Assembly (NCBI GenBank): GCA_947307015.1
Contig: CAMZHV010000033.1
Span: forward strand, 1-33,323
Reading direction: 5' to 3'
Length of the DNA stretch: 33,323 bases
DNA from: an uncultured Prevotellaceae bacterium
GTDB taxonomy: Bacteria; Bacteroidota; Bacteroidia; Bacteroidales; Bacteroidaceae
Of the stretch, positions 9,516 to 17,435 are shown one piece after another; positions within the stretch are counted from its first letter, which is position 1, and each line of letters opens with the position of its first letter. The position numbers and the translations under genes were made by a program. The notes under the pieces are model-generated. The model was not told the DNA's origin, made no database searches, and saw only the letters and a program-made list of their open reading frames with translations.

Positions 9516-9541
9516 CCCCCCTTGGGGGGATAAGAGGGGGG
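9516..9541 (+). repeat. C-tract/G-tract inverted repeat in the galK leader
   Basis: Six C (9516-9521), TT, then six G (9524-9529), followed 6 nt later by a second run of six G (9536-9541). The C-run could pair with either G-run; the first pairing leaves only a two-base loop, so the second is sterically easier. It ends 9 nt before the galK ATG at 9551, so structure here could affect ribosome access. No T-run follows, so it is not a standard terminator. Confidence 0.5.
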
Positions 9542-9550
9542 CTTCAACTT

Positions 9551-10711
9551 ATGAAATTGACAATTGACGACGTTCGCAGCCGCTTCATCAAGCACTTCGA
9601 TGGCAGCACAGGAAATGTTTATGCCGCTCCCGGCCGTATCAACCTTATCGGCGAACACACCGACTATAACAATGGCTTCGTGTTCCCCGGCGCCGTGGAG
9701 CAGGGCATGATTGCAGAAATCAAGCCCAATGGCACTCGTAATGTCGATGCATATTCTATCGATTTAAAGGATCGCGTGCAGTTCTCGCTCGATGATCCTG
9801 CCGGTCCTAAGGCTACTTGGGCTCGCTACATCTTCGGTGTCTGCCGTGAGATGATGGCTCTCGGCGTTCCCGTTGAAGGTTTTAACACCGCTTTCGCAGG
9901 TGATGTGCCCCTCGGTGCTGGCATGAGCTCTTCTGCAGCCCTTGAGAGTTGCTTTGCCTTCGGCCTCAACGACCTCTTCGGCGGCAATAAGATTGATCGT
10001 CTGGAGCTGGCAAAGGTGGGACAGCGCACGGAGCACAAGTATATCGGCGTGAACTGCGGTATTATGGATCAGGCTATCTCATGTCTCGGCAAGGCCGGCA
10101 ACCTGATGCGTATGGACTGCCGCTCTGGTGAAGTTGCTTATTTCCCCTGGAACCCGAAGGGCTACAAGCTCGTCCTCGTCAATAGCAATGTGAAGCACGC
10201 CCTCGTAGGCTCGCCCTACAACGACCGTCGACTCAGCTGCGAGCGCGTAGCTGCTGCTATCCACGAGCTCCATCCCGAGGTGGAGAGCCTCCGCGATGCT
10301 TCCTACGAGCAGCTTGACGAAGTCAAGGCCAAGGTCAGCGAAGAGGACTACAAGCGTGCACACTATGTCATCGGTGAACGCGAGCGCGTTCTCACCGTCT
10401 GCGACGCTCTTGAGAAGGGTGACTACGAACTCGTCGGCAAGATGATGTACGAGACCCACGAAGGACTCTCCAAGGAGTACGAGGTCAGCTGCGAAGAGCT
10501 TGACTTCCTCAACAATGTGGCTAAGGAACAAGGTGTCACGGGCAGCCGCATCATGGGCGGTGGCTTTGGCGGATGCACCATCAACCTCGTCGACGAGCAC
10601 TACTACGATAGCTTCGTCAAGGCCGCTAAGGAGCAGTTCAAGGCCAAGTACGGCAAGGAGCCTGTCATCATTGACGTGGTTATCGGCGACGGCGCCCGCA
10701 AGCTCTGCTAA
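9551..10711 (+). CDS. galK: Galactokinase
   Basis: ATP-dependent phosphorylation of alpha-D-galactose to galactose 1-phosphate, first committed Leloir step; cytosolic. The 386-residue protein has all three GHMP-kinase motifs: the galactose signature APGRINLIGEHTDYN (26-40), the ATP-binding glycine/serine loop LGAGMSSSAA (121-130) and the C-terminal GSRIMGGGFGGC (331-342). D173 in GIMDQ is the expected catalytic aspartate. Third gene of the galactose module and followed by a strong terminator. galT and galE, needed to complete the pathway, are not in the window. Confidence 0.97.
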   Translation: MKLTIDDVRSRFIKHFDGSTGNVYAAPGRINLIGEHTDYNNGFVFPGAVEQGMIAEIKPNGTRNVDAYSIDLKDRVQFSLDDPAGPKATWARYIFGVCREMMALGVPVEGFNTAFAGDVPLGAGMSSSAALESCFAFGLNDLFGGNKIDRLELAKVGQRTEHKYIGVNCGIMDQAISCLGKAGNLMRMDCRSGEVAYFPWNPKGYKLVLVNSNVKHALVGSPYNDRRLSCERVAAAIHELHPEVESLRDASYEQLDEVKAKVSEEDYKRAHYVIGERERVLTVCDALEKGDYELVGKMMYETHEGLSKEYEVSCEELDFLNNVAKEQGVTGSRIMGGGFGGCTINLVDEHYYDSFVKAAKEQFKAKYGKEPVIIDVVIGDGARKLC

Positions 10712-10739
10712 GCACGACCGATCACAAACATCTCATTTT

Positions 10740-10773
10740 GGAGTCCTGAATATCATTCAGGGCTCCTTTTTAT
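10740..10773 (+). terminator. Rho-independent terminator after galK
   Basis: GGAGTCCTGAAT (10740-10751) pairs with ATTCAGGGCTCC (10755-10766), with one T:G pair and a three-base loop, and a run of T follows directly. It separates the galactose module from the arabinose operon. Confidence 0.88.
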
Positions 10774-10833
10774 TGGCAAAAAAGGTGTTGAAGGGCTCTT
10801 TTTAGGGAAAAATGAGGCAGAAAGTGAAAAAAA

Positions 10834-10850
10834 AGTGTTCAAGTGACACT
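10834..10850. promoter_or_regulatory. Candidate AraR operator dyad upstream of the arabinose operon
   Basis: AGTGT (10834-10838) and ACACT (10846-10850) form a 5-bp inverted repeat with a 7-nt spacer. It ends 18 nt upstream of the -7 box at 10869, so it overlaps the -33 region, where a repressor would block transcription. The operon encodes a Nudix-type AraR. Assignment to AraR is inferred from position; I cannot confirm the operator consensus from memory. Confidence 0.4.
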
Positions 10851-10868
10851 ACTTATTTAAAAAAACAC

Positions 10869-10876
10869 TATCTTTG
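10869..10876 (+). promoter_or_regulatory. Promoter -7 element for the arabinose operon
   Basis: TATCTTTG is an exact match to TAnnTTTG. A -33 TTTG is not evident; the dyad at 10834-10850 occupies that region. The expected transcript would have a leader of about 85 nt before the ATG at 10967. Confidence 0.6.
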
Positions 10877-10966
10877 AAGCGTTTTAGGGCTATTATGGCC
10901 CTCTTTGACCTGCCCAAAAGGAAATTATTCATCATTTATCAACTAACAATACACTCGTTTCAACAC

Positions 10967-12154
10967 ATGAAAACTTTCGTTAAAGGTTTAGTTTCAGCTG
11001 CTGCTGCACTCGTGCTCGTGGCAGCCTGCGAAGAACAGAAGCCCGCAGCAGAGATCACACTCAGCGGCCTCAATCCCCAAGAGTTCGTGGACACCATCGA
11101 TGGCAAGGCTACAGCCCTCTACACGCTGAAGAATGCCAATGGCATGGAAGTCTGCATCACCAATCTCGGCGCCCGCATCGTCAGCATTATGGTGCCCGAC
11201 AAGGATGGCAACTTCCAAGATGTCGTCCTCGGCTTTGACAATGTCAAGCAATATGCCGACCGCCAGGGCTCGCCCAGCGACTACGGAGCCAGCATCGGCC
11301 GCTATGCCAACCGCATCGCCAACCACTCCATTACCATTGGCGAAGAGACCTATGACCTTGTACCCAACGACGGCACCAACACGCTGCACGGCGGCCCCAC
11401 GGGATGGCAGTACGCCGTCTACGAGGCCAATCAGATTGACGACAAGACCATTAAGCTGACCATCGTCAGCCCGGACGGTGACAATGGTTTCCCCGGTGAG
11501 GTCACAGCCACCACAACCTACACGCTGACCGATGATAACGCCCTCGATATCCAGTGGGAAGCCACGACGACGAAAGAGACCGTCATCAATCAGACCAATC
11601 ACGCCTACTTCAACCTCAACGGCGATTTCTCCCGTGTCGGCACAAATATGGTGCTGTATGTCAATGCCGACAACTTCACGCCCGCTGACTCCATTTTCAT
11701 CCCCACGGGAAAGATTGTGCCCGTCGAAGGAACTCCCTTTGACTTCCGCCAGCCCCGTGCCTTGGATGAAATTATTAACGACACCACTTTCGATCAGCTC
11801 GTGATGGCTGGTGGCGTAGACCACAACTTCTGTCTCAACACCTACGATATGGACACCTTCCGTGGCGATGACTCGCAGGTCGCAGCCAGCCTCTATAGCC
11901 CTGAGACCGGCATTATGCTCGAAGTCTTCACCGACGAGCCCGGCATACAGGTCTACAGCGGTAACTTCCAGGGTGTAGGTCGCGATGCCAACATCATCCG
12001 CAAGCACGGCCTCAAATACCCGAAGCAGGTCAGCGTATGTCTCGAGAGCCAGAAGTTCCCCGACACGCCCCACCATCCCGAATGGCCGACAGCCAATGTC
12101 AAGCCCGACGAGACCTATCACAGCCATTGCATCTATAAGTTCTCTGTGAAATAA
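10967..12154 (+). CDS. Aldose 1-epimerase, lipoprotein form
   Basis: Exported mutarotase of 395 residues. The ATG at 10967 begins a lipoprotein signal peptide ending in VLVAAC, so C21 would be lipidated. Mature-domain motifs are intact: GRYANR (111-116), TLHGG with H141, QTNHAYFN with H212, and VCLESQKFPD near the C-terminus with the catalytic glutamate. Domain length matches the cytoplasmic paralog at 7060-8139. A frame extension upstream to 10874 would remove the signal peptide from the N-terminus and is rejected. As first gene of the arabinose operon it probably equilibrates sugar anomers in the periplasm or at the cell surface before uptake by the adjacent symporter; this role is inferred. 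Confidence 0.92.
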   Translation: MKTFVKGLVSAAAALVLVAACEEQKPAAEITLSGLNPQEFVDTIDGKATALYTLKNANGMEVCITNLGARIVSIMVPDKDGNFQDVVLGFDNVKQYADRQGSPSDYGASIGRYANRIANHSITIGEETYDLVPNDGTNTLHGGPTGWQYAVYEANQIDDKTIKLTIVSPDGDNGFPGEVTATTTYTLTDDNALDIQWEATTTKETVINQTNHAYFNLNGDFSRVGTNMVLYVNADNFTPADSIFIPTGKIVPVEGTPFDFRQPRALDEIINDTTFDQLVMAGGVDHNFCLNTYDMDTFRGDDSQVAASLYSPETGIMLEVFTDEPGIQVYSGNFQGVGRDANIIRKHGLKYPKQVSVCLESQKFPDTPHHPEWPTANVKPDETYHSHCIYKFSVK

Positions 12155-12189
12155 TCTTTAAATATTAAACTATAAACATCAAACTACTT

Positions 12190-13920
12190 ATGAATTGGAG
12201 TTCACATGAATTTATCTGGCTGGATTGGACGATTCTCGTCATCGGCCTCTTAGGTGTCGTAGCCGCTGTGTGGTACGCTATCTGGAAAGACAAGAAAGCC
12301 CAGCAGGGCGAAGACTCGTCAGCTTACCTCTTTGGTAAGGGTGAACCCTGGTATGTCATTGGTATGGCTATCTTTGCTGCCAACATCGGTTCCGAGCACC
12401 TCGTAGGTCTGGCCGGTACGGGTGCCAAGGACGGCGTTGGTATGGCACACTGGGAGATGCAGGGCTGGATGATCCTCATCCTCGGCTGGCTCTTTGTTCC
12501 TTTCTATCAGCTGTTGATCAACAAAATGGGTAAGATCATTACGATGCCCGACTTCCTCAAGTTCCGCTACACGCAGCGCACAGGCTCGTGGCTGAGCATC
12601 ATCACCCTCGTGGCTTACGTGCTGACCAAGGTGAGCGTGACAGCCTTCACGGGTGGTATTTTCTTCGAATACCTGCTTGGCCTGAACTTCTGGGTAGGCG
12701 CTATCGGCCTGATTGCCGTCACCGCTGTCTTCACCGTCTTCGGCGGCATGAAGGGTGTGATGACGCTCTCCTCCATCCAGACCCCTATTCTTATCATCGG
12801 TTCCTTCCTCGTCCTGTTCCTTGGTCTGGCCACCCTCGGCGGTGGTAGCGTGGCTGAAGGTTGGACAACCATGATGGACACGGCACGTGCTATGCACGAT
12901 GGCTACGGCATCAATCACATGTTCCACACCGATCCGGGCGATCCGATGTATGCAGAATATCCTGGATATGTTGTCTTCCTTGGTGCATGTATCATTGGTT
13001 TCTGGTATTGGTGTACTGACCAGCATATCGTTCAGCGTGTACTCGGTCAGGTGCCTGGCGAGGACAACAAGGTTGTGATGGCTCGCGCTCGTCGTGGTAC
13101 TATCGCCGCCGGTTTCTTCAAGATTCTCCCCTGCTTCATGTTCCTCATTCCCGGTATGATTGCAGCCGCTCTGGCTCAACGTGGTATTGGCGGATTCGTG
13201 ATGGACGACACTGATGCAGCCTTTGCGCTCATGGTCAAGAATATTCTGCCCGCAGGTATCAAGGGTATTGTCACCATCGGTTTCGTCTGCGCTCTCGTTG
13301 CTTCCCTCGCAGCTTTCTTCAACAGCTGTGCAACCCTCTTCACCGAGGACTTCTACAAGCCCATGAAGAAAGGTAAGAGTGAAGCTCACTACGTCCTCGT
13401 CGGTCGTATCGCTACCGTCGTTGTCGTGCTCCTCGGCCTCATTTGGATGCCCGTGATGATGAGTCTCGGTTCGCTCTACAGCTATCTCCAGGGTATTCAG
13501 TCCTTGCTGGCTCCTGCTATGGTTGCCGTCTTCACGCTCGGTATCTTCTCCAAGAAGATTACCCCGAAGGCTGGTGAATGGGGTCTTATCGGCGGCTTCG
13601 TGGTCGGTATGCTCCGTCTGATTACCAATGTCATCACCGATACGGGCAAGGCCACTATGGACGGCGCTTTCTGGGATGCCACCTCATGGTTCTGGCAGAC
13701 CAACTGGCTCGTCTTCGAGTGCTGGCTGCTGGTGTTCATCGTCGTTCTGATGGTCGTCGTCAGCTTCTTCACACCTGCACCTTCCAAGGCACAGGTGGAC
13801 GCCATCACTTTCACCGCAGACTTCAAAAAGAGTATCCGAGAGAGCTGGGGCATTTGGGATATTGTCGGCACACTGGTAGTCGTCGGTCTCTGCTCCTGCT
13901 TCTATGCTTACTTCTGGTAA
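12190..13920 (+). CDS. Sodium:solute symporter (SSS/SGLT family), probable L-arabinose transporter
   Basis: Inner-membrane sodium/sugar cotransporter of 576 residues with about fourteen membrane helices. It shows features of the vSGLT group: FAANIGSEHLVGLAGTG in the first core helix, IGFWYWCTDQHIVQRVL in the middle, and SLAAFFNSCATLFTEDFY in the helix whose serines help bind sodium. The substrate is inferred as L-arabinose from its place between the lipoprotein mutarotase (35 nt upstream) and araR (3 nt downstream). Related Bacteroides arabinose loci have the same kind of transporter next to araR. Confidence 0.92.
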   Translation: MNWSSHEFIWLDWTILVIGLLGVVAAVWYAIWKDKKAQQGEDSSAYLFGKGEPWYVIGMAIFAANIGSEHLVGLAGTGAKDGVGMAHWEMQGWMILILGWLFVPFYQLLINKMGKIITMPDFLKFRYTQRTGSWLSIITLVAYVLTKVSVTAFTGGIFFEYLLGLNFWVGAIGLIAVTAVFTVFGGMKGVMTLSSIQTPILIIGSFLVLFLGLATLGGGSVAEGWTTMMDTARAMHDGYGINHMFHTDPGDPMYAEYPGYVVFLGACIIGFWYWCTDQHIVQRVLGQVPGEDNKVVMARARRGTIAAGFFKILPCFMFLIPGMIAAALAQRGIGGFVMDDTDAAFALMVKNILPAGIKGIVTIGFVCALVASLAAFFNSCATLFTEDFYKPMKKGKSEAHYVLVGRIATVVVVLLGLIWMPVMMSLGSLYSYLQGIQSLLAPAMVAVFTLGIFSKKITPKAGEWGLIGGFVVGMLRLITNVITDTGKATMDGAFWDATSWFWQTNWLVFECWLLVFIVVLMVVVSFFTPAPSKAQVDAITFTADFKKSIRESWGIWDIVGTLVVVGLCSCFYAYFW

Positions 13921-13923
13921 TCA

Positions 13924-14604
13924 ATGTCACCGTCTTACTATAGTCAATTTCCTAAGTTCCACGTTGCCGTAGACTGCATCATCTTCGGCTTCGAACAGGG
14001 ACATCTCAAAGTACTTCTACAGAAGCGGCCATTCGAACCCCATCGGGGCGAATGGTCGCTCATGGGAGGCTTTGTCAAGGCCGACGAGGACATTGACGAT
14101 GCGGCACAGCGCGTGCTTAACCAGCTCACCGGACTGCATGACATCTACATGAAGCAGGTAGGAGCTTTCGGTAATGTTTCGCGCGACACAGGTAATCGCG
14201 TCATCTCTGTCGCCTACTTCGCCTTGGTGAACATTGAACGCGTCAACGCGGAACTCAACCATGGGAACTCGGCCTACTGGGAGGACATGGAGAAACTGCC
14301 GCCGCTGCTCTTCGACCACAAGGAGATGATCCAGAGCGCCTTGAAAAAGCTGCGCGCCATGATAGGGCACATGCCCATCAGCTTCCAGCTCCTGCCCAAG
14401 CTCTTCACGCTCACGCAGCTTCAGATGCTCTACGAAGCCATCCTCGGACAGAAAATTGACAAGCGCAATTTCCGCAAGCGTGTTAGTGAGATGACTTTCA
14501 TTGAAAAGACCAACCAAGTCGACAAACTCACCTCCAAGCGCGGAGCGGCACTCTATCGCTTTAATGTCGAAACCTTCAACCAGGAACCGATATTCAAACT
14601 CTGA
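13924..14604 (+). CDS. araR: AraR, Nudix-domain transcriptional regulator of arabinose use
   Basis: DNA-binding regulator of 226 residues: N-terminal Nudix domain (about 10-145) and a C-terminal winged-helix region (about 150-226, with FTLTQLQMLYEAILG and KRNFRKRVSEM). The Nudix box (G49 to L71) is degenerate: R63, G70 and L71 remain, but the glutamates expected at 64, 67 and 68 are V, Q and L. Loss of metal ligands implies an effector-binding rather than hydrolytic domain. This matches the described Bacteroidetes AraR (BT0354 type), an NrtR-family regulator responsive to L-arabinose. It begins 3 nt after the symporter stop, inside the operon it presumably controls. Confidence 0.92.
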   Translation: MSPSYYSQFPKFHVAVDCIIFGFEQGHLKVLLQKRPFEPHRGEWSLMGGFVKADEDIDDAAQRVLNQLTGLHDIYMKQVGAFGNVSRDTGNRVISVAYFALVNIERVNAELNHGNSAYWEDMEKLPPLLFDHKEMIQSALKKLRAMIGHMPISFQLLPKLFTLTQLQMLYEAILGQKIDKRNFRKRVSEMTFIEKTNQVDKLTSKRGAALYRFNVETFNQEPIFKL

Positions 14605-14636
14605 TGTGCCACACCTTATTATATATATAGGAGCGC

Positions 14637-14668
14637 GTAAACTTGTAAACTCGTTAACTAAACAACTC
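14637..14668. repeat. Octanucleotide tandem repeat upstream of araD
   Basis: Four 8-nt units with decay: GTAAACTT, GTAAACTC, GTTAACTA, AACAACTC. It ends 14 nt before the araD ATG at 14683. It could be a simple intergenic repeat or part of a regulatory site; the first three units share a GT-AACT core. Confidence 0.5.
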
Positions 14669-14682
14669 TCAACAAAGAAAAT

Positions 14683-15393
14683 ATGTTAGAAGAACTCAAA
14701 CAGAAAGTATTCAAGGCCAACCTTGACCTCGTCAAGCAAGGGTTAGTCATCTTCACATGGGGTAACGTCTCTGGTATTGACCGCGAGAAGGGTCTTGTCG
14801 TCATCAAGCCTTCGGGCGTGAGCTACGATGAGATGAAAGCCTCAGATATGGTGGTTGTGGATCTCGAGAGTGGTAAGGTTGTTGAAGGCGACCTCAATCC
14901 CTCCAGCGACACGCCCACGCATCTCGTTCTCTACAAGGCTTTTCCCAATATTCAGGGTGTCGTACACACTCACAGCACTTATGCCACCGCCTTTGCACAG
15001 GCCGGCCGCGATATCCCCAACATCGGCACCACGCACGCTGACTACTTCTACAAGGATATCCCCTGCACGCGTGATATGACTGAGGCTGAGGTTAAAGGAC
15101 AATATGAACTGGAGACGGGTAACGTTATTGTGGATGAGATTCTTAATATCCGCAAGATCAATCCCGATCACACCCCTGCCGTACTCGTCAAGAACCATGG
15201 TCCCTTCTCGTGGGGAACTTCTCCCGACAATGCTGTCTACAACGCCAAAGTCATGGAGCAGTGCGCCAAGATGGCCTTCATCGCCTTCAGCGTGAATCCC
15301 GCCCTGACCATGAATCCCCTTCTCATCGAGAAGCACTATATGCGCAAGCATGGGCCTAACGCCTATTATGGACAGAAAGGTCAGAAACACTGA
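14683..15393 (+). CDS. araD: L-ribulose-5-phosphate 4-epimerase
   Basis: Zinc enzyme converting L-ribulose 5-phosphate to D-xylulose 5-phosphate, last step of the arabinose entry pathway; cytosolic. The 236 residues show the class II aldolase/epimerase fold: GNVSGID (27-33), KPSGVSY (42-48) for phosphate binding, D76, the zinc ligands H95 and H97 in [13 protein letters not shown]172 in VKNHGPFSW, and the AraD-specific tail [17 protein letters not shown]. An intact gene of normal length, followed 7 nt later by the left boundary of the four-helix-bundle element. Confidence 0.96.
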   Translation: MLEELKQKVFKANLDLVKQGLVIFTWGNVSGIDREKGLVVIKPSGVSYDEMKASDMVVVDLESGKVVEGDLNPSSDTPTHLVLYKAFPNIQGVVHTHSTYATAFAQAGRDIPNIGTTHADYFYKDIPCTRDMTEAEVKGQYELETGNVIVDEILNIRKINPDHTPAVLVKNHGPFSWGTSPDNAVYNAKVMEQCAKMAFIAFSVNPALTMNPLLIEKHYMRKHGPNAYYGQKGQKH

Positions 15394-15400
15394 CCGTAAA

Positions 15401-15428
15401 TGGACAATGGAAAATGGACAATTGACAA
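15401..15428 (+). repeat. Left heptad array (TGGACAA type, 4 units)
   Basis: Four consecutive 7-nt units, two with one substitution each, starting 7 nt after the araD stop. It is the inverted counterpart of the array at 15852-15879. Confidence 0.85.
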
Positions 15429-15436
15429 TGTAATGT

Positions 15437-15793
15437 ATGCAGAATAATGTCATATTAGATAAAAGCTTCGAGTTTTCAGTTAGGATCGTTAATCTGAAGA
15501 AGTATCTCAATAAGGAAAAACAAGAACGTATAATGGCCAATCAATTATTACGTTCGGGTACTAGTATTGGAGCTAATGTCACAGAAGCTGATCAAGCACA
15601 GAGTAAAGCCGACTTCATTTCCAAAATGGGTATCGCAAATAAAGAAGCTCATGAGACGAGATATTGGCTAAGACTACTTCATAGAACAGATTACCTAAAT
15701 GACGAAGAATTCTCAAGCATCGTTGCAGATTGTCAAGAACTCATAAAAATCCTGCAGTCCATTATAAAATCAGCAAAAGACAATAACCAATAA
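15437..15793 (+). CDS. Four-helix-bundle protein (S23 / 23S rRNA intervening-sequence family)
   Basis: Protein of 118 residues, predicted all-helical and cytosolic. It matches the TIGR02436-type family: an opening like LDKSFEFSVRIVNL, central MANQLLRSGTSIGANVTEAD, then ADFISKMGIANKEAHETRYWLRLL, with a final amphipathic helix. The family is best known from genes inside 23S rRNA intervening sequences and is related to the diversity-generating-retroelement accessory protein Avd; its biochemical role is unclear. Here it sits between araD and araA, not in rRNA. It is AT-rich compared with its GC-richer neighbours, consistent with transfer, and is bracketed by inverted heptad arrays. Confidence 0.9.
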   Translation: MQNNVILDKSFEFSVRIVNLKKYLNKEKQERIMANQLLRSGTSIGANVTEADQAQSKADFISKMGIANKEAHETRYWLRLLHRTDYLNDEEFSSIVADCQELIKILQSIIKSAKDNNQ

Positions 15794-15851
15794 TTTATTT
15801 ATTAACTTCGGCAATAGACTTTGAATCAATTGGAACAAAGCAAACGCTGAA

Positions 15852-15879
15852 TTGTCCATTGTCCATTGTCCATTGTCCA
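15852..15879 (+). repeat. Right heptad array (TTGTCCA, 4 perfect units)
   Basis: Four identical tandem 7-mers, inverted relative to the left array. The array ends 15 nt before the araA ATG, so it contributes to the leader of araA. Confidence 0.9.
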
Positions 15880-15894
15880 TTAAAATTTAAATCT

Positions 15895-17427
15895 ATGTTT
15901 GAAAATTATGAAATTTGGTGGGTGACTGGTGCACAGTTGCTCTATGGAGGTGACGCAGTCGTAGCTGTTGACGCTCACTCCAAGGAAATGGTTGCTGGCT
16001 TGAACGATGGCGGCAATATCCCTGTGAAGGTCGTGTACAAGGGCACAGCCAACAGCTCCAAGGAAGTGGAGCAGGTGATGCTGGCTGCCAACAACGACGA
16101 GAAATGTATCGGTATCATCACATGGATGCACACCTTCTCGCCTGCCAAGATGTGGATCAAGGGTCTGCAGCAGCTGCAGAAGCCCCTCCTGCACTTCCAC
16201 ACACAGTACAATGCCGAAATTCCTTGGGGTGAGATTGACATGGATTTCATGAACCTCAACCAGAGCGCCCACGGCGACATTGAGTTCGGACATATCTGCA
16301 CCCGTATGCGCGTGGCTCGCAAGGTTGTTTGCGGCTACTGGAAGGAAGCTGACGTTCAGAAGAAGATTGCTGTCTGGGCTCGCGTTGCAGCTGGTGTTGC
16401 CGATGCTCACAACGTACGCTGCCTCATGTTCGGTATGAACATGAATAATGTTGCCGTTACCGATGGCGACCGTGTAGAGTTCGAGCAGCGCTTAGGATAC
16501 CATGTTGACTACTATCCCGTCAGCAGCCTCATGGAGTACTTCAAGAAGGTCACTGACGCTGAGGCCGATGCCCTCGTCGAGGAGTATAAGAAGCTCTACA
16601 CCATCAAGATTGATGAGAGCGGCGAGAAGGTTTATTGGGAGAAGGTCAAGAACGCAGCTAAGGCTGAGATCGCTCTGCGCCGCGTCCTGAAGGACGAAGG
16701 TGCCACCGCCTTCACCACCAACTTCGACGACCTCGGCGATGCCGACATCGATGCTCCCGACTTCTGTGGCTTCGACCAGATTCCCGGCCTCGCTTCACAG
16801 CGCCTGATGGAAGAAGGCTACGGCTTCGGCGCCGAGGGCGACTGGAAGACCGCCTGCCTCTATCGCACCCTTTGGGTTATCCAGCAGGGTATGCCCACCG
16901 GCTGCTCCTTCCTCGAGGACTACACCCTCAACTTCGCTGGCGACCGCAGCTCATGCCTGCAGAGCCACATGTTGGAGATCTGCCCGCTCATCGCTACCGA
17001 CAAGCCCAAGCTCGAAGTTCATTTCCTCGGCATCGGTATCCGCAAGCAGCAGACCGCTCGCCTCGTGTTCACCTCCAAGACAGGTCCTGGCATCAAGGCT
17101 ACCGTCGTTGACCTTGGCAACCGCTTCCGCCTCATCTCTCAGGAGGTCGAGTGCATCGAGCCCAAGCCCATGCCCAACCTGCCCGTGGCCAGCGCCCTTT
17201 GGATTCCACAGCCCACTTTCGAGATTGGTGCAGCTGCTTGGATTCTCGCCGGTGGTACCCATCACAGCGCCTTCTCCTATGACATCAACGAGGAGTACTG
17301 GGATGACTTCGCTGAGATGGTCGGCATCGAATATGTCAAGATCAACAAGCAGACCAACATCGCTGACTTCAAGCAGACTCTCCGCAACAACGAAGTGTAC
17401 TACATGCTGAACAAGGCGCTGAAGTAA
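15895..17427 (+). CDS. araA: L-arabinose isomerase
   Basis: Metal-dependent isomerisation of L-arabinose to L-ribulose; cytosolic. The 510-residue length and the start FENYEIWWVTGAQLLYGG are typical. Other conserved stretches are IGIITWMHTFSPAKMW, PLLHFHTQYNAEIPW, QQGMPTGCSFLEDYTLNF and SCLQSHMLEICPL, which hold the glutamate and histidine metal ligands, and GGTHHSAFSYDI near the C-terminus. The ATG at 15895 is chosen; a frame extension to 15859 would start inside the heptad array. Separated from araD by the inserted element and from araB by the palindrome at 17436-17522. Confidence 0.97.
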   Translation: MFENYEIWWVTGAQLLYGGDAVVAVDAHSKEMVAGLNDGGNIPVKVVYKGTANSSKEVEQVMLAANNDEKCIGIITWMHTFSPAKMWIKGLQQLQKPLLHFHTQYNAEIPWGEIDMDFMNLNQSAHGDIEFGHICTRMRVARKVVCGYWKEADVQKKIAVWARVAAGVADAHNVRCLMFGMNMNNVAVTDGDRVEFEQRLGYHVDYYPVSSLMEYFKKVTDAEADALVEEYKKLYTIKIDESGEKVYWEKVKNAAKAEIALRRVLKDEGATAFTTNFDDLGDADIDAPDFCGFDQIPGLASQRLMEEGYGFGAEGDWKTACLYRTLWVIQQGMPTGCSFLEDYTLNFAGDRSSCLQSHMLEICPLIATDKPKLEVHFLGIGIRKQQTARLVFTSKTGPGIKATVVDLGNRFRLISQEVECIEPKPMPNLPVASALWIPQPTFEIGAAAWILAGGTHHSAFSYDINEEYWDDFAEMVGIEYVKINKQTNIADFKQTLRNNEVYYMLNKALK

Positions 17428-17435
17428 TATTTTAC

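Larger units (their letters stand above)
15401..15879. mobile_element. Small element with inverted heptanucleotide arrays around a four-helix-bundle gene
   Basis: A 479-bp segment between araD and araA. Its ends are inverted copies of one heptad array: left end TGGACAA, TGGAAAA, TGGACAA, TTGACAA (15401-15428); right end four perfect TTGTCCA units (15852-15879). The two 28-nt ends match at 26 positions as inverted repeats. The interior holds one AT-rich gene (15437-15793), clearly lower in GC than araD and araA. No transposase is encoded. The element looks like a non-autonomous insertion, but target-site duplications are not obvious, so mobility is inferred. Confidence 0.6.

Noticed and set aside
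10994..12127. Minus-strand open frame opposite the lipoprotein epimerase (377 codons)
   Set aside because: The epimerase motifs on the plus strand are unambiguous; the antisense product is low-complexity V/G/I/D-rich.
12319..13389. Minus-strand open frame opposite the sodium symporter (356 codons)
   Set aside because: The symporter has full family features; the antisense frame is H/T/E-rich with no motif.
15437..15793. Four-helix-bundle gene considered as part of an rRNA intervening sequence
   Set aside because: No 23S rRNA sequence surrounds it; it lies between araD and araA.
15852..15879. Heptad arrays considered as a CRISPR array
   Set aside because: Units are 7 nt with no spacers, and no cas genes are present.
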